Positions 46,161-54,824 of a stretch of 64,000 nt of DNA are shown here, piece by piece. The stretch covers positions 106,731 through 170,730 of the forward strand of contig CANPIC010000002.1 in NCBI GenBank assembly GCA_947574055.1, given 5' to 3'. Every line of letters begins with the position of its first letter. Position 1 is the stretch's first letter. The position numbers were made by a program, and so were the translations under genes. Source of the DNA: an uncultured bacterium (GTDB lineage Bacteria > Bacillota > Clostridia > Lachnospirales > Lachnospiraceae). Below the pieces are notes generated by a model that saw only the letters and a program-made list of their open reading frames with translations, was not told where the DNA came from and did no database searches.

Positions 46161-47297
46161 TCACGCTTCCCTGCGGATTTGTGCGACCAGTTCCGCCGCC
46201 TCTTTGGTCTGTCCCAGCAATCCGTGCTCATGGGAAAAGACCACTGCCCCGATACGAATGCCCTCATACACCCGTTTCTGCAGATGAAATGCAATCTTTC
46301 GCATCAGAATATCCATCACTGCTTCGGCCAGCTGCGCTTCCCGCAGCAGCGAAACCGCAGCATCCGTAGAGACACAGTCCATGATGCCTTTCAGCAGGTC
46401 AAGATCTCCGCCCGCTTCCAGCGCACAGGCACAAAGTACCTCCATCCTGCCGTCCCCGTACCGGGAATGGGTATTCATCATCCCTGCCCCCAGCTTCACC
46501 AGCTTGCCCAGATGGCCGGTCAGCAGCAGCCCCTTCATATGGCAGGAGGGAGCCATATCAATCGCATCACCGATAAAATTGCCGCATTTTATGGCATGGC
46601 CCCGATCCAGCCCCATCACCCCGGTGAGATAATCCAGCCCATAATTTCCCGGCGTCAGAATACAATAACGCCGGCCCCGGGCCGCCTGCATATTCATCTC
46701 CAGCTTGATAGTATCTACCAATGCCTGTTCGCTCATGGGTTCCACGATACCGCTTGTCCCCAGGATAGATATGCCGCCTTTGATCCCCAGAGAGGGATTA
46801 AAAGTCCTGGCTGCCAGTGCTTCTCCCTCCGGCACGGAAACCGTTACCAGAAATCCGCCCTTGTATCCGGCTGCGGCTGCCGCAGCTTTTACCGCCTCTT
46901 TGATCATCTGTCTGGGAACCCGGTTGATGGCATAACTGCCCGGAGGTTGCTCCAGTCCCGGCGCCGTGACGATACCGACCCCGGGGCCGCCCGTAATCCG
47001 GATACCGGATACCGGCTCTTTTTTCACCTCTGCCACAATCAGCGCCCCATGTGTCACATCCCGGTCATCGCCGCCATCTTTGCGGACACCGCAGGAAACC
47101 CGGTCCGCGTCGCAGGCAACCAATTCTGCAGGCAGTGACAGAGACTGCCCTCCCGGGAGCTGTAACTGCACCCGGGAAAGTATCTCTCCGGATACCAGTA
47201 TGCGCGCAGCCGCTCCCGCAGCGGCAGCAGCGCAAGCGCCGGTGGTATAGCCGCAGCGCAGTTTTTTTCTGTCCTTGTATCGATAGGTCTCTGGCAT
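46161..47297 (-). CDS. cbiD: Cobalt-precorrin-5B C1-methyltransferase
   Basis: Methylates C-1 in the anaerobic cobalamin route. ATG 47297 was chosen since AGGGGA lies seven bases upstream and the protein then has 378 residues, typical of CbiD; the frame opens at 47405. LRCGYTTGACAAAAAGAAA near the N-terminus is the family signature, with GGPGVGIVTAPGLEQPPG, ILGTSGIVEPMSEQA and LLLTGHLGKLVKLGAGMMN further on. It is the first visible cobalamin gene, 70 bp after degV. No cobalamin riboswitch was seen in front of it. Confidence 0.94.
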   Translation of the reverse strand: MPETYRYKDRKKLRCGYTTGACAAAAAGAAARILVSGEILSRVQLQLPGGQSLSLPAELVACDADRVSCGVRKDGGDDRDVTHGALIVAEVKKEPVSGIRITGGPGVGIVTAPGLEQPPGSYAINRVPRQMIKEAVKAAAAAAGYKGGFLVTVSVPEGEALAARTFNPSLGIKGGISILGTSGIVEPMSEQALVDTIKLEMNMQAARGRRYCILTPGNYGLDYLTGVMGLDRGHAIKCGNFIGDAIDMAPSCHMKGLLLTGHLGKLVKLGAGMMNTHSRYGDGRMEVLCACALEAGGDLDLLKGIMDCVSTDAAVSLLREAQLAEAVMDILMRKIAFHLQKRVYEGIRIGAVVFSHEHGLLGQTKEAAELVAQIRREA

Positions 47298-47367
47298 GCC
47301 TGATTCCCCTGCCTCTGCTGAAATAGCCGCGCCTTCCGCTCCCGCCATGATGCCTGTCATGGCAGTC

Positions 47368-48222
47368 TTAGGAAAGATTCTGTGTACAGGCCAGTGCCAG
47401 TGCACCGGGACCCAGATGACAGCCGATACTCAGTGACAGACACTGGATCTCGATGTCACTGCCCGGAAACTCCGCCTTTAATTCTTCCCTGTAGGCCGCC
47501 GCTCCTGCTTCGTTGTAACTATGGGCGATAAACAGTCTCACCCCGGATTCCCTGCCACCAAAGCGCCGGGCGATATCATTTTTGACCGCATTGGTCATGA
47601 TAGTCCTGCCCTGAGCCGAGGTCCTGGCTTTGGCAAAGGCATCCAGCTTCTCTCCCTGAATCTGCAGCACCGGCTTCAGACGCAGAATATTGCCAAGCGC
47701 GGCAGCGGCAGGTGTGATGCGCCCGCCCCGCTTCAGATAAGTCAGGGTTTCCAGCATTATATAAATACTGGAATGAAAGCGGTCCTGTTCCAGTATCTCT
47801 TTGATCTGTCCGGCGCCCATCCCCTGTCTGGCCAGCGCCAGGGCATCTTTGACACTCTGTCTCTGTGTTACGGAAATCCGCTGATTATCTGCCACAAATA
47901 CCCGGCCTTCGTAATCTCCGGCCAGCAGCTGCGCCGTCTGACAGGAGCCGGAAAGCCCGCTGGACATGGGAATATATACCAACTGCTCCTGTTCGCGCAG
48001 CACCTGGTCCCACAGCCCGGTCACTTCTTCCGGCGTGGGCTGGGATGTGCTGATTCTGGCTCCCGCCTCCATCTTCTTATAGAACACATCCTGTGTCAGA
48101 TCTTTTCCTTCATAATAAGTGCCATCCTCTATCATAAACGGCATCGGGAGCACATATACGCCCAGTTCCCTGGCCTCTTTCTGTGTAATGCCGCTGTTGC
48201 TGTCTGTTACAATCGCAGTCAC
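47368..48222 (-). CDS. DegV family fatty-acid-binding protein
   Basis: A 284-residue DegV protein. These bind a fatty acid and present it to the kinase FakA, which is also encoded here (58278-59936). The N-terminus AIVTDSNSGITQKEARELG, the loop ISTSQPTPEEV and PMSSGLSGSCQTA, and GNILRLKPVLQI are typical. GTG 48222 is preferred over ATG 48252 because AAAGGAAAG precedes it. It lies 41 bp downstream of recG and before cbiD, so may lead into the cobalamin operon. Confidence 0.92.
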   Translation of the reverse strand: MTAIVTDSNSGITQKEARELGVYVLPMPFMIEDGTYYEGKDLTQDVFYKKMEAGARISTSQPTPEEVTGLWDQVLREQEQLVYIPMSSGLSGSCQTAQLLAGDYEGRVFVADNQRISVTQRQSVKDALALARQGMGAGQIKEILEQDRFHSSIYIMLETLTYLKRGGRITPAAAALGNILRLKPVLQIQGEKLDAFAKARTSAQGRTIMTNAVKNDIARRFGGRESGVRLFIAHSYNEAGAAAYREELKAEFPGSDIEIQCLSLSIGCHLGPGALALACTQNLS

Positions 48223-48263
48223 GTTTCTTTCCTTTCCCGTTGTTTTCCTCATTTATTTTACGT

Positions 48264-50297
48264 TCAGATGCCCGCAAAGTCAACCTTATAAGGGATAGGC
48301 AGTTCCCTGGCTCCCGCAAAACCGCCCTTTTCCCGCAAAAATGTCTCCACGGCCTCTCCTGCCGCCTGTAATATTTCCGCGTCCTGATAAATGTCCGCCA
48401 GCTTAAACTCCAGGCTGCCGCTCTGCCGGATTCCAAACATATCCCCCGGGCCACGCAGGCGCAGATCCTCTTCCGCAATCAGAAACCCGTCATTGGACCT
48501 GTTCAAGACCGAAAGCCGTTCCATGGTATGTTGCTGCCCGGATGTACTGACAAAAATGCAATAGGACTGCTCACTGCCCCGTCCTACTCTGCCCCGGAGC
48601 TGATGCAGCTGTGCCAGCCCGAACCGCTCGGCGTTTTCCACCATCATCACCGAAGCGTTGGGAACATTGATTCCCACTTCGATTACGGTGGTGGAAACCA
48701 GAAGATCTATTTCACCCCGGCCAAAAGTCTCCATGATACCATTTTTTTCCGCCGGTTTCATCCTGCCATGGAGACTGGCGATCCGTATCCTGGATGGAAA
48801 TATACTCTTTAGCTTCTCACTGTAGGCAGTCACATTTTCCAGTCCTTCCATCTCCCCTTCTTCCACCATGGGACAGATGATATAGGCCTGTCTGCCTTTT
48901 GCGATCTCTTTTTCGATAAAATGGTATGCCTTTTGCCGGTAAGTGGTGTCCACCACACAGTTTTTGATCGGCAGACGCCGGGCAGGCATCTCATCCACGA
49001 GAGAAACATGCAGATCACCATAGAGAATAAGCGCCAGTGTCCTGGGAATGGGCGTGGCACTCATAACCAGGACATGGGTATCCCTTCCCTTTCCGGCCAG
49101 GGATTCCCGTTGCCGTACGCCAAACCGGTGCTGCTCGTCTGTCACCACCAGCGCCAGATTCCGGTATATGGCCTTTTCCTGGATCAGGGCATGTGTACCA
49201 ATCACCACATTGGCTTCCCCCGATTCAATCCGCTCATAACATTCCCTTTTTTCCCGCACTGTCATGGAGCCGGTCAACAGCAGGGGAACAAAAGGCAGGT
49301 TATGCGCATCTGTCAGTTCACAAATGGCCTCGAAGTGCTGCCTTGCCAGTACTTCTGTCGGTGCCATCAGGGCGCCCTGCCAGCCACCGGCTGCCGTCAT
49401 CAGCAGGGCCAGTACAGCCAGTATCGTCTTGCCGCTGCCCACATCTCCCTGCACCAGCCGGTTCATCACCGCCTCGCCCCGAAGATCCGCCTGTATCTCA
49501 TCCCACACCCGCCGCTGGGCATTGGTCAGGGGATAAGGCAGCGCCTGAATCAGCCTCTCTGTCTCTGTTGTCTCCCGCATGGGCCACCTGTTCTTCGTCG
49601 CTTGTTCATGCTCCCGGCACCACCGCAGCCGCAGCAGAAAGAGAAAAAATTCATCAAATACCAGCCGTCTTCTGGCACTTTGCAACATCTCCATAGAGGC
49701 AGGAAAATGGATGCCTTCCATGGCATCCCGGTATCCCGTCAGACCATAGTGTACCCTGATATCCTCCGGTAAATACTCCTTCTCCGTCATCTCACCAGAC
49801 AATGCCTGCCGCACCGCCTTTGTCACCATATGATTGGTCAGGCCCCTGGTCAGGGAATAACGGGGCTGCAGCGTATCCAGCAACGCCGCATATGCCTCCG
49901 GCGTATAGATGGCCGGCTGTTCCATTTTCCATTTGCCGGGACTGCCCTGCACCACACCGCGGAAAATATACACCTCTCCCGGCCTGATCCTGTTTTTCAG
50001 GTATGGCATGTTAAAAAAAGTAAGGGAGAGCTCCTGCGTGCCGTCAGAGACCTTACAGGTAGAAAGGGAAAGCGCACGAATCCGCTTCCCGGCGATTCCC
50101 CCGGACAGTTTTCCCCGAACGGCGCAGAGTACACCGGCCTGCAGATCGCTTATAGGGACCGGCTTAGAAAAAGTATCGTAGGCCAGCGGATAATGCCGCA
50201 GCAGATCTTCTATGTAACAAATACCGATTTTCGCAAAAAGGGCCGCTGTTTTTTCACCGATCCCTTTCAGGGAACGGATTGTTGCATCCCATTCCAT
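48264..50297 (-). CDS. recG: ATP-dependent DNA helicase RecG
   Basis: Double-strand DNA helicase that remodels stalled replication forks and Holliday junctions. From ATG 50297 (GGGAG eight bases upstream) it has 677 residues, as expected. The wedge domain is about 1-200. Helicase motifs are VQGDVGSGKTILAVLAL (Walker A), MAPTEVLARQHF, VVTDEQHRFGVRQR (DEQH box), VMSATPIPRTLAL, TTVIEVGINVPNASVM and QLRGRVGRG. It does not sit beside fakA as in Bacillus. Promoter at 50372-50400. Confidence 0.97.
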   Translation of the reverse strand: MEWDATIRSLKGIGEKTAALFAKIGICYIEDLLRHYPLAYDTFSKPVPISDLQAGVLCAVRGKLSGGIAGKRIRALSLSTCKVSDGTQELSLTFFNMPYLKNRIRPGEVYIFRGVVQGSPGKWKMEQPAIYTPEAYAALLDTLQPRYSLTRGLTNHMVTKAVRQALSGEMTEKEYLPEDIRVHYGLTGYRDAMEGIHFPASMEMLQSARRRLVFDEFFLFLLRLRWCREHEQATKNRWPMRETTETERLIQALPYPLTNAQRRVWDEIQADLRGEAVMNRLVQGDVGSGKTILAVLALLMTAAGGWQGALMAPTEVLARQHFEAICELTDAHNLPFVPLLLTGSMTVREKRECYERIESGEANVVIGTHALIQEKAIYRNLALVVTDEQHRFGVRQRESLAGKGRDTHVLVMSATPIPRTLALILYGDLHVSLVDEMPARRLPIKNCVVDTTYRQKAYHFIEKEIAKGRQAYIICPMVEEGEMEGLENVTAYSEKLKSIFPSRIRIASLHGRMKPAEKNGIMETFGRGEIDLLVSTTVIEVGINVPNASVMMVENAERFGLAQLHQLRGRVGRGSEQSYCIFVSTSGQQHTMERLSVLNRSNDGFLIAEEDLRLRGPGDMFGIRQSGSLEFKLADIYQDAEILQAAGEAVETFLREKGGFAGARELPIPYKVDFAGI

Positions 50298-50371
50298 TTG
50301 TATTCTCCCATCAACACCAAAAACCATACCACCGCCGCTGTCCCGGCCAAAGTCCCACACCTTATCTCCAT

Positions 50372-50400
50372 ATTCTAACAAACCACCGCAAAAATTACAA
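50372..50400 (-). promoter_or_regulatory. Promoter upstream of recG
   Basis: On the minus strand TTGTAA (50395-50400), 17 bp, TAGAAT (50372-50377), 75 bp before the recG ATG. It may also feed degV and the cobalamin genes, since no terminator was seen between them. Confidence 0.65.
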
Positions 50401-50441
50401 CCTGATGTTCGTTTTTGCAAATGGCGTGGGTCGTGCGTCTT

Positions 50442-51578
50442 TTATTCTCCGCTTTGTCTGTATTCCTCCAGCACCCGCTCTATCTCTTTCCCGGCCTTTT
50501 GTCTGATCAGCGGCGCCTGTTCTTCCTGCTGCGCGTATATCTCTTCCCTGTAAGTGTCCTCTGCGCGTTTTTCAGCTTTTCCCTGCAAAGCACTGCCGCC
50601 GAAAATAACACTGAAAGAGAGAAGCAGGACAAACAGGCACAGACCGGCGCTCTGCAGACGGGCGTATATTCTTTTCTCGTACAGGCCGCGCAGTTTCTCT
50701 TCGTTGCAGATAGCAAAGTCAAAATAAACCTGCATATAATCTGCCACGTCCCTGCGACGCCCCAGATCAATCATTCGTTGCTGCCGGCGAAACCGTGCCA
50801 TAATCGTATTTTGGAACGCCATGCCCTCTTTTCCCCGGAATGTGTCACCTGCAAAAGCAGTCAGCCGCATATAAGGACGCTTCTGCTTTAAAAAACGGGG
50901 ATGTTCTGTCTCGCGGCGCCCAGGCGGCAGCTTATCTTCTGCGCGGTGATAGCGTTGCAGATATCGCTCAAACTGCAGGATAGTCTCTCTGCGAAAGCCG
51001 CGCAGGCTGCTGAGCGCCTCCACAAATTCTTCCCGAAACGCCGGGGCCCGGAACAGCTTTTCGGACTGCGGGCGGTTCAGAAACAGACTCCAGGCAAGAG
51101 GATTATTAATCAGGCAGGGATTATAAACGATCAGGCGAAACTGGCTGAAAAAAAGGGCTTTTTCACCACCGGAATCAATTTCCGAGAAATCATAGTCCTG
51201 TTCCCGGTCAGCATCTATCGCCAAAGGCTGTGGTTCCTGCGGCGGCCCGGCAGATGTCGTCTGCGCAAAGCCGGGAGACGGCAAAATCTGTTCCCGGCCG
51301 GTATCCGTCGCCGTAGTCTCTGATTCCTGCAGCGGCCCGGCGGGTATCGTCTGCGCAAGGCCGGGCGACGGCAAAACCCGTTCCCGGCCGGCATCCGTCG
51401 CCGGCCGGGGCTGACTGCCTTTGGCATATTGCAGCGCCGCCTTATAGGCTCTTTGCAACAGACGGAACTGTTCGGGATATTCCTCCGGATGATATTGTCT
51501 GGCCTGTCGGGCGTAGGCTCCTTTGATCAGCCGGATATCTGTTGTCCGGTCAATATCCAGCACTTTCCATATATCCAT
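50442..51578 (-). CDS. J-like membrane protein, putative HscC partner
   Basis: 378 residues from ATG 51578 (GGGGGAG six bases upstream). Residues 2-60 resemble a J-domain (IWKVLDIDRTTDIRLIKGAY, RLLQRAYKAALQYA), but the HPD motif reads HPE at 30-32. About 65-135 is a Pro/Gln/Ala-rich linker with a 30-residue tandem repeat (VLPSPGLAQT, ILPSPGFAQT). A helical region follows, then a membrane helix at about 316-336 and a charged tail. It lies just downstream of the Hsp70 gene (75 bp). In E. coli, HscC works with membrane-linked J proteins, which fits. Whether the HPE form stimulates ATPase is open. Confidence 0.78.
   Translation of the reverse strand: MDIWKVLDIDRTTDIRLIKGAYARQARQYHPEEYPEQFRLLQRAYKAALQYAKGSQPRPATDAGRERVLPSPGLAQTIPAGPLQESETTATDTGREQILPSPGFAQTTSAGPPQEPQPLAIDADREQDYDFSEIDSGGEKALFFSQFRLIVYNPCLINNPLAWSLFLNRPQSEKLFRAPAFREEFVEALSSLRGFRRETILQFERYLQRYHRAEDKLPPGRRETEHPRFLKQKRPYMRLTAFAGDTFRGKEGMAFQNTIMARFRRQQRMIDLGRRRDVADYMQVYFDFAICNEEKLRGLYEKRIYARLQSAGLCLFVLLLSFSVIFGGSALQGKAEKRAEDTYREEIYAQQEEQAPLIRQKAGKEIERVLEEYRQSGE
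51201..51400. repeat. 90-bp tandem repeat inside the J-like gene, about 2.2 copies
   Basis: TTCCTGC followed by CGGCCCGG recurs at 51234 and 51324, and TTCCCGG at 51201, 51291 and 51381. The period is exactly 90 bp, so the frame is kept (30 residues). Copies differ at several bases. Confidence 0.75.
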
Positions 51579-51653
51579 ATACACTCCCCCTTGCCGCCTG
51601 GCCGTATGCCGGCTCAAAGCGCTCCCCCTTCCTTAGGCGGTCAGGCACATTTG

Positions 51654-53375
51654 TCAGTCCGCCTCTTCCTCCTCTCTGTCGTCCGCAAAAAAAGATTCAT
51701 CAAATCCATGGAAACAAAACTTATTTTTCTCTATTGCATCCAGATAGACAGAAAACTGCACATAGGCCTCCCGAATCTCCCGTCCCTGCCCGTTTTTCAG
51801 TGTCTCCCTAAAGCGCATCAACGCCGGGATGATATAACTGCGCACGCCGGGGCTGCACTCTCTGTACAGCCTTTGTGCCTTTTCGATCAGATAGAGGTTT
51901 TTTTCATCTTCCATTGGGCTGAGTGTCATCTGACGCAGTTCTTTCAGACGCTGCTCCAGCGCTTTTTCGTCAAGCCCAATCCTCTTATTCATGATTACTT
52001 TGTGAATCTGCTGGTTACCGCTGTCAATGCGGATATCAAGAATCCCGTTGATATCATACAGGAAAGTAACAGAAGCACCCACCGCCCCTTTTGGCGCTCT
52101 GGGTAGGCCGCTGATCTCCAGCGTTCCCAGCAGCAGGTTCTCGGCTGCGATCAGATTATCCCCCTGATAGACAGGAAACTTCATGCTCGTCTGGTTGTCA
52201 CTGACCGTTACATAATATTCCGTCCGGCTACAGGGCAGGGTATCATTTCTCTGTATGACAGGAGAAAAACTGCCATCGTAGACGGCTACCCCCAGGGAAA
52301 ACGGGCAGATATCTGCCAGAATCATATCCTTCACATCGCCTTCGCGCTCTTTGATGGCAGCCGCGATCCCCACCCCCATGGCAATGCTCTTGTCAGGGTC
52401 TTCATCTGTTACGACCGGAATCTCCAACAGGCTTTTCAGATAACGGGCCACCACTGGCATCCTGGAAGAACCGCCGGCCAGAATGATTTTGTCAATTTCT
52501 TGCGGCTGCATTCCGCTGTCACTGATCACCTGCCGGATGGGCACAGCCATCCGTCTGAACAGATCGGCGCCCGTATGGATCAAATGCTGACTGGTCATCT
52601 GCATCCTGTATTCCCGGCCGCCCAACAGGATGTTGCGCTCTGCACTGTCTGTATGTGTGAGCTGTCGTTTCAGCGCCTCCGCCTCTTTGATGACGATGCC
52701 CCGCTCTTCCCCGGTCAGCAGGCTTTCCATAATCTGATTTTCCCTGTAAAACTCTCTGGCAATGATTTCATTGAAATCTTTGCCGCCCAGATGATTATCA
52801 CCGGCCACTGCCTGGATCTCCACCATATTGTCAAAGGCTTCCACGAGGGACACATCTAACGTACCGCCGCCGAAATCAAAGATGATAAAGGTCTCCGGCT
52901 CTTCTTTGCCCATATGATGTTTCAGCGCTACGGCAGAGGGTTCATTGATCAGACGCTGTACCTGGAGACCGGCCAGCTTTCCCGCATTTTTTGTGGCGCA
53001 CCGCTTATCGTCATTAAAATAAGCCGGGACACTGATCACCGCTTCTGTCACCGCTTCTCCCAGCCAGGCCTCTGCATCTTCCTTCAGCCTGCGCAGTACA
53101 AATGAGGACAGATCTTCCGCCGAATAGGTCTTGTCTTTTCCATATTTATAGTCTGTCCCCATGTTGCGTTTAAATTCCGCAAACGCACGGTCCGGGCTGG
53201 TTATCAGCATCTCTGCGGCCACTGCTCCCACGTGAATCTCTCCGTTTTCTCCGATTCCCACCACCGAGGGCGTCAGATATTCCCCCAATGAGTTGGGGAT
53301 CAGTTCAACCTTTCCGCCCCGCCAGACTGCGGCCAGTGAATTGGTCGTTCCCAAATCGATTCCTATCATTGCCAT
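51654..53375 (-). CDS. hscC: Hsp70 family chaperone, HscC-type
   Basis: 573 residues, shorter than DnaK. The ATPase domain (1-375) carries IGIDLGTTNSLAAVW (phosphate loop 1), VISVPAYFNDDKRCATKNAG, INEPSAVALKHHMG, FDFGGGTLDVSLVEAF and LAGGSSRMPVV. The substrate domain (SLGVAVYDGSFSPVIQRNDTLP) follows, with a short lid of charged helices and no DnaK EEVD-like end. HscC is known from E. coli as an Hsp70 with specialised J partners. Here it is flanked by a J-like membrane protein and overlaps the YD-repeat gene by 71 bp. GGAGGGGG precedes ATG 53375. Confidence 0.9.
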   Translation of the reverse strand: MAMIGIDLGTTNSLAAVWRGGKVELIPNSLGEYLTPSVVGIGENGEIHVGAVAAEMLITSPDRAFAEFKRNMGTDYKYGKDKTYSAEDLSSFVLRRLKEDAEAWLGEAVTEAVISVPAYFNDDKRCATKNAGKLAGLQVQRLINEPSAVALKHHMGKEEPETFIIFDFGGGTLDVSLVEAFDNMVEIQAVAGDNHLGGKDFNEIIAREFYRENQIMESLLTGEERGIVIKEAEALKRQLTHTDSAERNILLGGREYRMQMTSQHLIHTGADLFRRMAVPIRQVISDSGMQPQEIDKIILAGGSSRMPVVARYLKSLLEIPVVTDEDPDKSIAMGVGIAAAIKEREGDVKDMILADICPFSLGVAVYDGSFSPVIQRNDTLPCSRTEYYVTVSDNQTSMKFPVYQGDNLIAAENLLLGTLEISGLPRAPKGAVGASVTFLYDINGILDIRIDSGNQQIHKVIMNKRIGLDEKALEQRLKELRQMTLSPMEDEKNLYLIEKAQRLYRECSPGVRSYIIPALMRFRETLKNGQGREIREAYVQFSVYLDAIEKNKFCFHGFDESFFADDREEEEAD

Positions 53376-54639
53376 ATTTTGTTTCCCCCTCCTTCTCTTT
53401 CAGTTCCTTCTCAGCCATCTTTTCCGCAAGCAGTCTGCCCGTTTCATCAAAGGCGATTCTCTCCGTAACCGTTCCGTCCGGATCATACACCAGAATTACC
53501 AATGGCCACTGTCCGGCAGCTTCAGCGATAAAGGCCACATTCCCGCCGCTTCCATCCGTCCCCATGCCGCCTGACATGATACGGCTCTCGTAATCATACA
53601 TCCCCTCTGCCTGTCCCCTGTTATTATATTCATAGCGGCGCAGCACACAGTCAAACCCGCCGTCATAAGCCACACATGCCAGTTCCTGCCTGCATATGCC
53701 GCCCTGCTCATACCTAAGAGCCCTGAAACAGTCCAGTTTTCCCTCCTCGCAGCTCATTTCCCACAAAAGCAGACTGCCATCATAAGCGGCAAGGTAACAC
53801 ATATCCTCGTTATCTTCCCGATCCTTTGGCATATGCGCTGTCATAAGCAGCGCCCCTGTAGCCGGATCGCGGAGATAGGTTTCCGTATATACCGTTCTGC
53901 CAAAGCAGGTCACGGTATTTGTGATAAGATCACCGGTTTCCTTCCACTCTGCCACGTATACCCGCTGCCGTGCCTCCTCGATCGTGCTCTCGGTCCATGT
54001 GAGCAGCCTGCCGCTTTCGTCATAACGGGCACGCATGGCTTTCCAGCACAGACCGTTTTTATCATATTGCAGTCTGTAAAGCGGTTCGCCCTGTTCCCGG
54101 CACACAAAAGATTCCCAGGAAGCAATCTGCCATAGGGGCTTGTTTTCCTCTTCCTCAGTCACTTCATACGTATAGCAGACTCCGGCGTATCCATCTTCCA
54201 GTGGTCGGTAAAAGCTCTCTTCTTCCAAAATACCCGACTGATACACCTGCTGTTGTACAAGTTCCCCCTGCTTATCATATTCATAACGGATCTCCCTTTC
54301 CGTCTCCCCTTCATGACCGGGATTGTCACAGAAGCGCTCACAGACCGGCCGGCCGGCTGTGTCATAGATCCACTGTATCCATTCCCGCTGCCATCCATCC
54401 CCGTCATATCGCTCTGCCCGGAGCATCTGCTCCCCATCCCAGAGATACCTGGTATAGCCATAGAGTGTATAATCCGCATTTTTGGCATAACAGCTGTTAT
54501 CTTCTATCGGCATCCATATCCCGTCGCGCGCGCCTCTCCTTCTTTCCATCCACTTTCCCACAACCGGTAAAAACAGACTAAAGACCAAGGCGGCCACGAC
54601 CGCCAACAGGATGATGACCTGTTTTTTTCTCTTTTTCAT
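53305..54639 (-). CDS. Signal-anchored protein with YD/RHS-like repeats
   Basis: 444 residues of unknown function. A basic start and one helix at about 7-28 suggest a signal anchor with the rest outside the cell. The body has many short YDxxG-type units (IYDTAGRPVCERFCD, YEYDKQGELVQQQVYQ, LQYDKNGLC, ARYDESGRLLTW, VYDPDGTVTERIAF, DETGRLLAEK), like RHS/YD repeats and MORN-type wraps. The last 23 residues lie in the start region of hscC in another frame (71-bp overlap), which couples the two genes. A promoter with TTGTGA and TAAAAT is at 54664-54692. It may be a client or sensor of the chaperone pair. Confidence 0.75.
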   Translation of the reverse strand: MKKRKKQVIILLAVVAALVFSLFLPVVGKWMERRRGARDGIWMPIEDNSCYAKNADYTLYGYTRYLWDGEQMLRAERYDGDGWQREWIQWIYDTAGRPVCERFCDNPGHEGETEREIRYEYDKQGELVQQQVYQSGILEEESFYRPLEDGYAGVCYTYEVTEEEENKPLWQIASWESFVCREQGEPLYRLQYDKNGLCWKAMRARYDESGRLLTWTESTIEEARQRVYVAEWKETGDLITNTVTCFGRTVYTETYLRDPATGALLMTAHMPKDREDNEDMCYLAAYDGSLLLWEMSCEEGKLDCFRALRYEQGGICRQELACVAYDGGFDCVLRRYEYNNRGQAEGMYDYESRIMSGGMGTDGSGGNVAFIAEAAGQWPLVILVYDPDGTVTERIAFDETGRLLAEKMAEKELKEKEGETKYGNDRNRFGNDQFTGRSLAGRKG

Positions 54640-54663
54640 TGTGCCCCTCCCCAGCCATACATC

Positions 54664-54692
54664 ATTTTACCCCTTCCTGACAGAAATCACAA
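54664..54692 (-). promoter_or_regulatory. Promoter for the YD-repeat/hscC/J-like operon
   Basis: On the minus strand TTGTGA (54687-54692), 17 bp, TAAAAT (54664-54669), 25 bp before the YD gene ATG, which has GGGGAGGGG in front. Confidence 0.7.
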
Positions 54693-54824
54693 GACACAGC
54701 TGCAGGGAACGGGACGGACATACCAGGCGGGGCGAGCACAAAGAACTATTTCCCTCCCCCTGTATTTATGATAAAATAATAATAAAAAGGATACCCACTA
54801 TTACAGGAAAGGAACAAGATACGT

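Noticed and set aside
47298..47368. Cobalamin riboswitch before cbiD
   Set aside because: The gap is only 70 bp and none of the usual conserved boxes was found.
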